This document shows positions 1-7,227 of a stretch of DNA of 64,000 nucleotides, piece by piece. A program made the position numbers and the translations under genes. The notes beneath the pieces are model-generated. The model had not been told where the DNA came from. It saw only the letters and a list, made by a program, of their open reading frames with translations, and ran no database searches. How positions within the stretch are numbered: the stretch's first letter is position 1; the number at the start of each line of letters is the position of its first letter. This DNA comes from an uncultured Lachnospiraceae bacterium (GTDB lineage: Bacteria; Bacillota; Clostridia; Lachnospirales; Lachnospiraceae): NCBI GenBank assembly GCA_946546945.1, contig CAMNOU010000013.1, forward strand, positions 1 to 64,000. Direction: 5' to 3'.

Positions 1-285
1 TCATTTGAGCCTAATTTTTTGACTCGACTTTTTCATAATTCATTTGACACTACCTGTGATATATGTTTCAGTCGTTCCTTATGTCATGGGAATCAGATCA
101 TCATGCTTATGAGTATAACAGAATATTCGATGGATTTCTATCAGGAATTCGTTTGCGTTTATCCCATTATGGAATAATGCCCCGTTTTTGGTATACAAAT
201 GTGTATTTTTTTCGAAAGAATGGTATACAAAGGAGAAAAACAGATGTATAATAATTATGTCTTTGATTGAATAAAGGAGAAAAAA

Positions 286-336
286 ATGAGATACGGATAT
301 TTTAATGCATGTAAAGGTGCGTTCTCTATCCTGTGA
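286..336 (+). CDS. Possible 16-residue micro-ORF
   Basis: A 16-codon frame (MRYGYFNACKGAFSIL) starts at an ATG six bases after a strong AAGGAG site and is followed by a terminator-like hairpin. It looks like a self-contained small transcription unit or a leader peptide. The peptide has one cysteine and no recognisable family. No downstream gene seems to be controlled, because moeA lies 340 bases further on behind its own promoter. I see nothing convincing in bases 1-285. Confidence is low because so short a frame can arise by chance; the ribosome site is the main support. Confidence 0.3.
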   Translation: MRYGYFNACKGAFSIL

Positions 337-342
337 ACTTCG

Positions 343-387
343 GGACAGCTGCATTGATATCATATGTTTGTGCGGCTGTCCTTTTTT
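343..387 (+). terminator. Terminator-like hairpin after the micro-ORF
   Basis: GGACAGC at 343-349 pairs with GCTGTCC at 375-381, followed by six T. The loop is long (about 25 bases), so the structure is weaker than the other terminators here. Confidence 0.4.
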
Positions 388-412
388 GTGCTTATGCAAA
401 AACAGAATAATT

Positions 413-590
413 CATCTCAGTGTGAGAGACCCATACTTCTTAAGTGGCGGGTAATGACAAACTCGTCTCAGTGGGGGTCCAATCTCCCACTGAGATAAAC
501 GCTCCGCGAGGATGCGCAGGAATTCGGTTTGGAAGATGTCAGCTGACGCTGACCCGAATTCCGCGCCAAGTCTCGCAAGCGGGACTTGAA
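413..590 (+). repeat. Dispersed palindromic element, long copy (family A)
   Basis: This 178-base stretch shares blocks with 5819-5885 (inverted) and 52971-53027. The common core CTGAGATAAACGCTCCGCG lies at 490-508. Relative to the short copy at 5819 it has two insertions of about 55 bases. The second insertion contains nested hairpins: GGAATTCGG pairs with CCGAATTCC, and inside it GTCAGC pairs with GCTGAC. It fills most of the gap between the upstream terminator and moeA. It resembles a non-coding mobile or REP/MITE-like repeat; no protein is encoded. Confidence 0.65.
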
Positions 591-615
591 AAAAAAGGAT
601 GCATAAGATGCAGTT

Positions 616-625
616 ATGGTATAAT
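616..625 (+). promoter_or_regulatory. Probable extended -10 promoter of moeA
   Basis: TGGTATAAT at 617-625 is an extended -10 element. No good -35 is present at normal spacing, as expected for this promoter class. It lies about 55 bases upstream of the moeA start. Confidence 0.45.
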
Positions 626-677
626 CTATAATATATATGTATTGTAAGAATACACCTGTGAAAAGAGGTAAGATAGT

Positions 678-1877
678 ATGTTGACAATGGAAGAAGCACA
701 GATGCTGCTGACGCAGAAGGTGGAGGAGATCATACAGACAGAGAAGGTTTCACTTTTCGATGCGCTGGGCCGGAAACTGGCGGAAGACATTATTGCGGTG
801 CGTGATCAGCCTCCGTTTCCCCGGTCACCCCTGGATGGATATGCGCTCAGAGGCGAGGATACGACGGGTGCTTCCCATGATACACCGGTCACTCTGAAGG
901 TGATCGGGAAAGTGTATGCCGGATCTGTTTATGAAGGAACGGTCAAAAAAGGAGAAGCGGTGCGTCTTATGACCGGTGCACCGATCCCGGATGGGGCGGA
1001 TACGGTGATCCGGCAGGAGGATACAGACCTGGGCGGAGATACCGTTTCTGTATACCGGGAATTGCGGCCCTATCAGAATTACTGTTATCAGGGAGAAGAT
1101 TATCAGGCAGGTTCCATACTGGTGAAAAAAGGCAGGACATTGCATGCCGGAATCATAACTGTGATCGCTTCTCTGGGGAAAACGGAAGTGGAAGTGTTCA
1201 AAAGACCGCGGATTGCTCTTTTATCTACCGGAGATGAGGTTCTCCTGCCGGAGGCCGAATGGAAACCGGGGAAAATCTATGATACTAATCGTGCATATAT
1301 TGGATCACGGCTTATGGAACTGCAGAATCCGCCTGTGTTCTCAGAGCATATCTCTGACGAGGGAAGCGTGGTTGCCGAAGAAATCCGAAGAATCGCACCG
1401 GTGACGGATCTGATTATAACGACGGGCGGCGTTTCGGTAGGCGAAAAGGATATCATGCATGAGGTAGTGGACATCCTTGGGGCAAAGCAGCTGTTCTGGA
1501 AAGTCCGGGTCAAACCGGGATCACCGACGCTTGCATTTATCTGGGAGGGGACGCTTGTGCTCTGCCTTTCCGGGAATCCCTTTGGAGCCATCGCAAACTT
1601 TGAACTGCTTGGCCGTCCGGTTCTGTATGCATTGACCGGACAGGAGAAGTGGAAACTGCGGACGCAGCAGGCAAAACTGCAGAATGACTTTATCAAACCT
1701 GCCGGAGGCAGACGGTTCTTAAGGGGCTGGCTGGAAGACGGAAAAGTGTATTTGAATGGGAAAAACCAGGCTTCCGGCGCAATCCTTGCCATGGCGGACT
1801 GCAACTGTCTGATTGAAATCACACCGGATATGGCTGGAGCAAAAGCGGGTGAATGTGTGCAGGTATATATGCTTTAA
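678..1877 (+). CDS. moeA: Molybdopterin molybdenumtransferase MoeA
   Basis: MoeA inserts molybdate into adenylylated molybdopterin, the last step of molybdenum cofactor synthesis in the cytoplasm. The 399-residue length is normal for the family. Visible family blocks are the N-terminal SPLDGYA segment, LSTGDEV, TTGGVSVGEKD (the MoCF-binding domain signature) and VKPGSPT followed by LSGNPFGA, where PG-P and SGNP are the cofactor-binding loops. The start is chosen for the GAGGTAAG site eleven bases upstream. It is followed by moaA and a MOSC gene, so this is a cofactor operon, and the molybdoenzyme it may serve lies 6 kb downstream. Confidence 0.95.
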   Translation: MLTMEEAQMLLTQKVEEIIQTEKVSLFDALGRKLAEDIIAVRDQPPFPRSPLDGYALRGEDTTGASHDTPVTLKVIGKVYAGSVYEGTVKKGEAVRLMTGAPIPDGADTVIRQEDTDLGGDTVSVYRELRPYQNYCYQGEDYQAGSILVKKGRTLHAGIITVIASLGKTEVEVFKRPRIALLSTGDEVLLPEAEWKPGKIYDTNRAYIGSRLMELQNPPVFSEHISDEGSVVAEEIRRIAPVTDLIITTGGVSVGEKDIMHEVVDILGAKQLFWKVRVKPGSPTLAFIWEGTLVLCLSGNPFGAIANFELLGRPVLYALTGQEKWKLRTQQAKLQNDFIKPAGGRRFLRGWLEDGKVYLNGKNQASGAILAMADCNCLIEITPDMAGAKAGECVQVYML

Positions 1878-1933
1878 AACAGGAATCCTTTTGGGAATGG
1901 AACAGACTACAGAAAGACGCAAATGGGAAGCTT

Positions 1934-2914
1934 ATGAAAGACGGATTTGGAAGAAACATTGATTATCTGAGAATATCGGTCACGGACCGCTGTAATCTTC
2001 GCTGCAAATACTGTATGCCGGAAGGGGGTGTGCAGTCTCTGCCGATGTCAGAACTTCTGACTTATGAAGAAGTCACAGAAGTCTGTAAGATCGCGGCGGA
2101 ACTTGGAATTCGGAAAATACGCCTGACCGGCGGAGAGCCTCTGGTGCGGACGGAATTGCCGAGGCTGGTGCGGATGATCCGCAGGATTCCGGAGATTGAG
2201 AACATTGCGATGACGACCAACGGGATACTGCTGACGGACTGTCTGGACGAGCTGGTGGACAGCGGTCTGGATGGAGTAAACATCAGTCTGGATACTCTGG
2301 ACCGGGATACATTCCGGCATATTACAGGACAGGATGCGTTAAACAAGGTCATGACAGGCATTCAGGCATCTTTGGATGCCGGGCTCCGGGTAAAGGTGAA
2401 TACCGTTCTGCTTCCGCATCATTTTTATCTTCATGAGGGTGACAGCTGGAAGTCCATGCTTCCTCTGGCCAGGGAATTGCCGGTTGACCTGCGGTTCATC
2501 GAACTGATGCCGATCGGCGAAGGAAAACAGTTTTACCAGATAACGGGTGAAGAAGTGCTGGGTGAACTGCGAAAAGAGTATCCGTCCGTTGCAGATGATC
2601 ATACGGTACATGGGAGCGGGCCTGCGGTCTACTATAAGATTCAGGGATTTGCCGGTACGATCGGTCTGATTCAGGCGATGCACGGAAAGTTCTGCTATCA
2701 ATGCAACCGGATCCGGCTCAGCGCCACGGGAAAGATCAAGCCGTGTCTGTGTTACTCGGATACCTATGATATTCAGTATCTGGTCCGGGAAAGACGTCTG
2801 GAAGAGATAAAAAAGACCATGGAAAAGGCTATTCTGGCCAAACCGGCAGCACATTGTTTTGAAGAACTGTCACAGATTTCGGAAAACCATAAAATGGTAT
2901 CGATTGGTGGATAA
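1934..2914 (+). CDS. moaA: GTP 3',8-cyclase MoaA
   Basis: MoaA is the radical SAM enzyme that converts GTP to 3',8-cyclo-GTP, the first step of molybdopterin synthesis. The chosen start gives 326 residues and the classical N terminus FGRNIDYLRISVTDRC. The SAM cluster cysteines are C20, C24 and C27 (CxxxCxxC). The C-terminal cluster is CYQC followed after 13 residues by a third cysteine. The protein ends in GG, the tail required for catalysis in the family. An upstream in-frame ATG at 1853 would overlap moeA and add 27 residues without homology. The ribosome site at 1934 is weak, suggesting coupling to moeA. Confidence 0.95.
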   Translation: MKDGFGRNIDYLRISVTDRCNLRCKYCMPEGGVQSLPMSELLTYEEVTEVCKIAAELGIRKIRLTGGEPLVRTELPRLVRMIRRIPEIENIAMTTNGILLTDCLDELVDSGLDGVNISLDTLDRDTFRHITGQDALNKVMTGIQASLDAGLRVKVNTVLLPHHFYLHEGDSWKSMLPLARELPVDLRFIELMPIGEGKQFYQITGEEVLGELRKEYPSVADDHTVHGSGPAVYYKIQGFAGTIGLIQAMHGKFCYQCNRIRLSATGKIKPCLCYSDTYDIQYLVRERRLEEIKKTMEKAILAKPAAHCFEELSQISENHKMVSIGG

Positions 2915-2930
2915 GTCAGGAGGTATAAGA

Positions 2931-3374
2931 ATGGGAAAGGTAATGGGAATCTGCATCAGTAAAATCAGGGGAATACAGAAGACAGAAATTGGTGAGGCAA
3001 ATCTGATCGAGAATTGGGGAATTGAAAAAGACGCACATGCCGGGGACTGGCATCGTCAGGTGAGCCTTTTGGGACTCGGAGAGATTGAAGGATTCCGTGC
3101 GCGCGGCGCCGAGGTAGACTATGGTGCGTTTGGGGAAAATATCATCGTGGATGGCTACCGGATGAAAGATTTTCCGGTGGGTACCCGTTTTCGGATCTCG
3201 GATGCGGTGCTGGAACTGACCCAGATCGGGAAGGAATGTCACAGCCATTGCGCCATCTACAAGACGGTGGGGGATTGCATTATGCCCAGAGAAGGAGTGT
3301 TTGCCAGGGTGATCCGGGGCGGACATATCAAGGACGGAGACGAGATCACGGTTCTGGAACCGCAGGAAAACTGA
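2931..3374 (+). CDS. MOSC domain protein
   Basis: This 147-residue protein is a stand-alone MOSC domain. MOSC proteins act as carriers or sulfur-transfer modules for molybdenum cofactor. Supporting segments are the early IENWGIEKDAHAG, then GAFGENI and the conserved cysteine in GKECHSHC, with a second near GDCIMPREGVF. An AGGAGG site sits nine bases before the start. It follows moaA by 16 bases, so the same transcript is likely. In clostridia such small MOSC genes sit with moa and mog genes; the exact reaction is not known from sequence. Confidence 0.85.
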   Translation: MGKVMGICISKIRGIQKTEIGEANLIENWGIEKDAHAGDWHRQVSLLGLGEIEGFRARGAEVDYGAFGENIIVDGYRMKDFPVGTRFRISDAVLELTQIGKECHSHCAIYKTVGDCIMPREGVFARVIRGGHIKDGDEITVLEPQEN

Positions 3375-3437
3375 TACGGGAAGCTTGTATCATATAATAA
3401 ATATCTGCAGTATCAAAGAGAAAAGGAGAGAAATGTC

Positions 3438-3851
3438 ATGATCAGTGCAAGAAACCAGATTAAAGGAATTGTAAAAGAGGTAAAGGAAGGAGCCGTAAAC
3501 GGCATTGTGAAAGTAGATGCAGGAAATGGAAATACCATCTCTGCGACGATTTCCATGGAATCCATCAAAGAACTTGGCCTGACAGCCGGGAAGGAAGTAA
3601 CAGCAATTATCAAGGCTACTTCTGTAATGATGGCAAACAGCAAACTGAAGCTCAGCGCGCGTAATCAGCTTTCCGGAAAGGTTGTCTCTATCCAGGAAGG
3701 CGCAGTAAACGCAATCGTAAAACTGGATGTGGATGGCGGAATCGGTATCACATCTACCATTTCCATGGAAGCAGTAAAAGAACTCGGCCTTACAGTCGGA
3801 GGAGAAGCTACAGCGATCATCAAAGCGACTTCTGTAATGATCTCTGCATAA
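3438..3851 (+). CDS. Di-domain molbindin (Mop/TOBE protein)
   Basis: The 137 residues are two tandem Mop (TOBE) domains, about 1-67 and 70-137. Each begins with SARNQ and ends with TAIIKATSVM. Domains of this kind bind molybdate or tungstate oligomerically and buffer it in the cytoplasm. Two-domain molbindins are a known family. The gene sits right behind moeA-moaA-MOSC and before a strong bidirectional terminator, so it closes the molybdenum block. The AAGGAG site is 12 bases upstream. The repeat halves are highly similar, suggesting internal duplication. Confidence 0.9.
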   Translation: MISARNQIKGIVKEVKEGAVNGIVKVDAGNGNTISATISMESIKELGLTAGKEVTAIIKATSVMMANSKLKLSARNQLSGKVVSIQEGAVNAIVKLDVDGGIGITSTISMEAVKELGLTVGGEATAIIKATSVMISA

Positions 3852-3890
3852 TCCGGGATCAGGTATCATCCGTTACATATGAAAAACAAA

Positions 3891-3938
3891 AAAACGCCGC
3901 GTCAATGAGCAGAACTCATAAACGCGGCGGTTTTTTTT
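3891..3938. terminator. Bidirectional terminator
   Basis: ACGCCGCGT pairs with ACGCGGCG across an 18-base loop, with A-tract and T-tract flanks. It can end both the plus-strand molybdenum operon and the minus-strand symporter unit. Confidence 0.8.
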
Positions 3939-3940
3939 CA

Positions 3941-4048
3941 TTAGTCTTCTTCGTCAGGAATATTATTCTTTTTTGCGCCTGTAAAACAGATTGCAAGGAG
4001 AACAATTGCTACACAAAGAAGATATACAGATACGATTGTAATTGCCAT
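3941..4048 (-). CDS. 35-residue single-pass membrane protein
   Basis: Reading the minus strand from 4048 gives 35 residues: a hydrophobic helix (about residues 3-24) followed by a charged tail GAKKNNIPDEED. An AAGGAGGGT ribosome site lies at correct distance, which argues for real translation. It is the last frame of a three-gene unit behind the SSS symporter. Very short membrane proteins encoded next to SSS symporters are known as symporter accessory proteins; assignment to that group rests on position and size, not on a matched motif. Confidence 0.65.
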   Translation of the reverse strand: MAITIVSVYLLCVAIVLLAICFTGAKKNNIPDEED

Positions 4049-4063
4049 AAAGTGATACCCTCC

Positions 4064-4168
4064 TTATAACTTTTCACCTTTGTTTGTAATTTTCCAGATG
4101 AAGAACAGAATGATGCAAAAAACAATTCCGAATATATACTGAGTTGCAATATCCTGAATAACCCACAT
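4064..4168 (-). CDS. 34-residue single-pass membrane protein
   Basis: The minus strand from 4168 encodes 34 residues with one strongly hydrophobic helix (about 10-26, FGIVFCIILFFIW) and a basic end ITNKGEKL. A perfect AAAGGAGGA site precedes it. It lies 14 bases after the symporter stop and 15 bases before the next micro-gene, so all three are probably co-transcribed. It is a candidate small subunit or stabiliser of the transporter. No family was recognised. Confidence 0.65.
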   Translation of the reverse strand: MWVIQDIATQYIFGIVFCIILFFIWKITNKGEKL

Positions 4169-4182
4169 ATTTGATTCCTCCT

Positions 4183-5721
4183 TTAAGCCTGTAATGTTCT
4201 GCCTGTATTGGCCGCGATCTCGGCAGCATGTGTCTTCTTCCATGCCGGTTTGCCCGGAAGGATGAGATGAAGGATAATACCAAGCACAACAGATGCCACC
4301 ATCGTTGCGTACAGGTTCATGCTCCAGATTCCCGGAAGGGGCATCGGAATGAATGTCCAGATACAGTCAACAATATAGGTAATAATCACGGTAAGCCATG
4401 CGGCTGTCTTGCTGACCTTGAAGTTGTATCCGATGATGAATACGATGAAGACCGGCATACCGAAAGAGAATACCCACAAAAACAGGTTGAATACGAATTC
4501 ATGTGCCATGATGAGTGCTCCCGGAAGCAGTAAAGCAGCTGCGACAACGATGCAGGCTTTGTTGATGCGGAGTTTCTTTTTGGGATCTGCGTTCGGAACC
4601 GCACAGCCGATGATGATATCGTTCGCGATAACATTGGAGTTTGCAAGAACGACACCGCCGCCGGTGGAAAGGGTTGCGGAAAGCAGCGCTACCATCAGAA
4701 GACCGATTGCCGGAACCGGAAGACCTGCCTGAGCGATCAGCGGAACGGCCTCAAGTCCGTTCGGGGATACCTGAGAAGCAATTGCAGGGATGGACATAGC
4801 TGCAATACCGAGGAAGATCCAGGGCAGGGATGACATGATATTCAGGGAACAGCCGAGGAACACACCTTTGCGGCATGCATGCTCATCTTTGGCAGCAAAG
4901 AACGGCTGCATCATGGTCTGGGAAACAGCTCCGGCTGTTGTATGTAATACGATGACCGGAACAATGACGCCTGCCCATACAGGAACCATACCGAGCGTAC
5001 CGGTCTGAGTCAGGATATTGCTGTAACCAGCAGCGTCATATACCTGGCGAACGCCATCCCATCCGCCGATTGCCGACAGATAATGAACAGCGATGATGCC
5101 GATGGCTGCATAGGAGGCACCAAGCATAACGATCGCGTTAATACAGTTCAGCCATGCCATCTGCAGCATACCGCCGAAGAAAACATAGCATACGATCAGG
5201 ATGAAACCAAGGATGATTGCGCCATAGATGCTTAAGTTGATTCCGCTGGCCTGACAAAGTGTCCAGATCGCAGTACCGGTCGCAACCAGCTCAGAACAGC
5301 CGATACCGGTCCAGGTCATGGTCTGGAAGGCAGCGTGGAAATACCCCATTTTCTTGCCGAAAATTTTGGAAAGTGCGGTCGGTGCGGAAGGTGCGCCGAT
5401 TTTTTTGTAAAGCGGCCCGATCCAGAGCATGGCGATCGGAAGAAAGATTCCGCCTGCGCCGAGCGCCCACCAGCATGCGCCGGTACCGATACCGGTGAAG
5501 GATGCCCAGTCCGTAAAACCGCCTCCTGCGGCTTTTTCCCACAGGGACATGGTGTGACCGGAACCCAACGGAGCAAGGACGAATGAGAAGGTAACCATGA
5601 TCCATCCCATACCGCCGCCCGCATTTGCAAAGTCTTCTGCTGTTCTGACTTTGTTTTTTGAGTACAGACTGGCTACGATAATGAGTGCAGCAAAGTACAC
5701 AAGAGCGATAACGAGAGCCAT
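4183..5721 (-). CDS. SSS-family sodium:solute symporter
   Basis: A 512-residue polytopic membrane protein with about 13 hydrophobic segments and the layout of sodium/solute symporters. A first helix at the N terminus is followed by KVRTAEDFANAGGG, the family's usual loop after TM1. Start 5721 has an AAGGAGGAA site; a longer version beginning at 5814 would add a poor N terminus. It is divergent from a LysR gene and shares a promoter motif with the transhydroxylase operon, so import of a polyphenol-derived phenol is an inference from context. Proline, pantothenate or other organic substrates cannot be excluded. Confidence 0.85.
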   Translation of the reverse strand: MALVIALVYFAALIIVASLYSKNKVRTAEDFANAGGGMGWIMVTFSFVLAPLGSGHTMSLWEKAAGGGFTDWASFTGIGTGACWWALGAGGIFLPIAMLWIGPLYKKIGAPSAPTALSKIFGKKMGYFHAAFQTMTWTGIGCSELVATGTAIWTLCQASGINLSIYGAIILGFILIVCYVFFGGMLQMAWLNCINAIVMLGASYAAIGIIAVHYLSAIGGWDGVRQVYDAAGYSNILTQTGTLGMVPVWAGVIVPVIVLHTTAGAVSQTMMQPFFAAKDEHACRKGVFLGCSLNIMSSLPWIFLGIAAMSIPAIASQVSPNGLEAVPLIAQAGLPVPAIGLLMVALLSATLSTGGGVVLANSNVIANDIIIGCAVPNADPKKKLRINKACIVVAAALLLPGALIMAHEFVFNLFLWVFSFGMPVFIVFIIGYNFKVSKTAAWLTVIITYIVDCIWTFIPMPLPGIWSMNLYATMVASVVLGIILHLILPGKPAWKKTHAAEIAANTGRTLQA

Positions 5722-5767
5722 AAACTTATTCCTCCTTAAATAGTTTTCCTCTACTTCATGTTTTAGT

Positions 5768-5798
5768 AGTGTAATGTGTGTTGTTGGAATACAGTCAA
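5768..5798 (-). promoter_or_regulatory. Symporter promoter with 19-bp spacer and shared motif
   Basis: On the minus strand TTGACT (5798-5793) and TACACT (5773-5768) are 19 bases apart. The spacer contains TGTATTCCAACA, the reverse complement of the 12-mer in the transhydroxylase promoter at 7054-7065. The leader to the start codon is about 40 bases. Confidence 0.5.
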
Positions 5799-5818
5799 GA
5801 GACATAATGAACAAAATT

Positions 5819-5885
5819 CAAGTCTCGCTCGCGAGACTTGGCGCGGAGCGTTTATCTCAGTGGGGGTCTCTCACACTGAGATGGA
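5819..5885 (-). repeat. Dispersed palindromic element, short copy (family A)
   Basis: This is an inverted copy of the element at 413-590, without its two insertions. The core CGCGGAGCGTTTATCTCAG is at 5843-5861. One end is a hairpin, AAGTCTCGC followed by GCGAGACTT; the other pairs ATCTCAGTG with CACTGAGAT. It sits in the divergent region between the symporter and its presumed LysR regulator. Confidence 0.65.
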
Positions 5886-5941
5886 ATATCCTTATATGCG
5901 AAGGAAGATAGGACAAATAATACGATTTTGAGGGGCATATC

Positions 5942-5970
5942 TTGGCTGAAAATTGTTTACAATGTATAAT
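5942..5970 (+). promoter_or_regulatory. Promoter of the LysR gene
   Basis: TTGGCT (5942-5947) and TATAAT (5965-5970) are separated by 17 bases. The expected start is near 5977, about 60 bases before the gene. Confidence 0.6.
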
Positions 5971-6037
5971 AGGTTAAGATTTGAAGAGAGATGTTTGTAC
6001 AATGTGCTGTATGGCAGAAATATGGGGGATGAAAGAA

Positions 6038-6956
6038 ATGACTGATTTACAGATACGATGCTTTCTGGAAGTGGCGAAATGTTTGAGTTTTACAAAGGCA
6101 GCAAAGCATTTATTTATTTCTCAGTCCAATATCAGCCGACAGATTGCTTCGCTGGAGGAGGAGTGGGAGCTGCCGCTGTTCGACCGGAATACGAAGGGGG
6201 GTAAAACTGACCGCATCCGGGCAGATTCTCGCGGAGACGCTGGATGAAATGTCCGAGACCTGGAATATGGTCATGCTGCGGGAGAAAAATGCAGTCAAAA
6301 AATATTCAGGGACTTTAACGATCGGATCTCAGCCGCATATTAAAACAAACAGTTATATATCCCAGGTTCTTTCCGGGTTCCGTGAAGAGCATCCGGAGAT
6401 CCAGGTGATCAAGGAGCGCGTTTCCCAGAAGAAACTGGTAGAAGGGTTGCTGAACGATTATTACGATGCCATTCTCATAGCGGATCACGATGTGAAAATG
6501 GTCAGAAATGTGGAAAAGCTTACATTATTCTATTCCAGAGTCGGTATTGTTATTCACAAGAAGCATCCGCTCTTCTTTAAGAAAAATGTGACGCTGGCCG
6601 ATTTTAAGGACAGCTTGTTTCTCAGGTATAAGCCGATGGAGATGAATCCTGAGGATGACTACCTTATTAATATTTGTGCAGAGTTTGGATTTTATCCGAA
6701 AATCACAGCAGAGATCGAAGACTTCGAGGAGTTCCTGTTTCTTATTGAGACGGGAGAAGGAGTATCGCTGGTGTTTGAGGAGGCAGAGGTCATCTCAAAC
6801 ATGAATCTGCGGTTTATTCCGATCAATGAGGATGTTCCGCAGAAGTATCTTCCGATGCAGCTGACCAGAAAAGAGAAGAACCATAATCCGGTGCTGAACA
6901 GTTTCTTTGAATATGCGCGCAGGTATTCGAACCTGCATCAGAAAAAAGATATCTGA
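6038..6956 (+). pseudogene. LysR-type regulator, frameshifted in a G6 run
   Basis: The N-terminal part is a normal LysR helix-turn-helix (LQIRCFLEVAKCLSFTKAAKHLF, then SQSNISRQIASLEEE). At 6196-6201 a run of six G shifts the frame. Removing one G continues LFDRNTKG into VKLTASGQILAE and the substrate-binding domain, giving a normal 305-residue protein; 919 bases is exactly one more than a multiple of three. As written, translation stops at 6247. It may be a real lesion, a slippery tract or an assembly error. Divergent to the symporter and upstream of the transhydroxylase genes, it is the likely phenol-responsive regulator of both. Confidence 0.85.
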
Positions 6957-6988
6957 TCCCGCGTGCAGAACAGACCGGATTCCTGACT

Positions 6989-7018
6989 GAAAAAAAGTGC
7001 TTTAGGCACTTTTTTTTC
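6989..7018 (+). terminator. Terminator after the LysR gene
   Basis: AAAAAAGTGC pairs with GCACTTTTTT around a short loop, followed by a T-tract. It separates the regulator from the transhydroxylase operon. Confidence 0.8.
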
Positions 7019-7043
7019 TTCTTTGGAAAATCAAAATTGATGC

Positions 7044-7074
7044 TTGACTGTAATGTTGGAATACACTTTATAAT
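7044..7074 (+). promoter_or_regulatory. Transhydroxylase promoter with 19-bp spacer
   Basis: TTGACT (7044-7049) and a perfect TATAAT (7069-7074) are 19 bases apart, longer than the usual 17. The spacer holds TGTTGGAATACA (7054-7065), inside a larger TGTA-N9-TACA inverted repeat (7049-7065) that fits a LysR-type site. The 12-mer recurs inverted in the symporter promoter. A long spacer suggests activator dependence. The leader to the start codon is about 147 bases, and I recognise no riboswitch class in it. Confidence 0.55.
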
Positions 7075-7227
7075 GAGCCTCAGTAAGGGGAGAAATGATA
7101 TCTCTTCTTATAAGATCATCGCAGATGGTTCAGATAGAAGGCCCTAATTTTCCTCTACTTATCCGGGCACATTGAGAGCTTGCGCGGTGGTATCGATTCA
7201 AACATTATTTTTAAGGAGGTCTAAGTA

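Noticed and set aside
7080-7227. Riboswitch or T-box in the transhydroxylase leader
   Set aside because: A GCGGTGGTATCG stretch recalls a T-box antiterminator, but the conserved stem partners and a terminator are missing.
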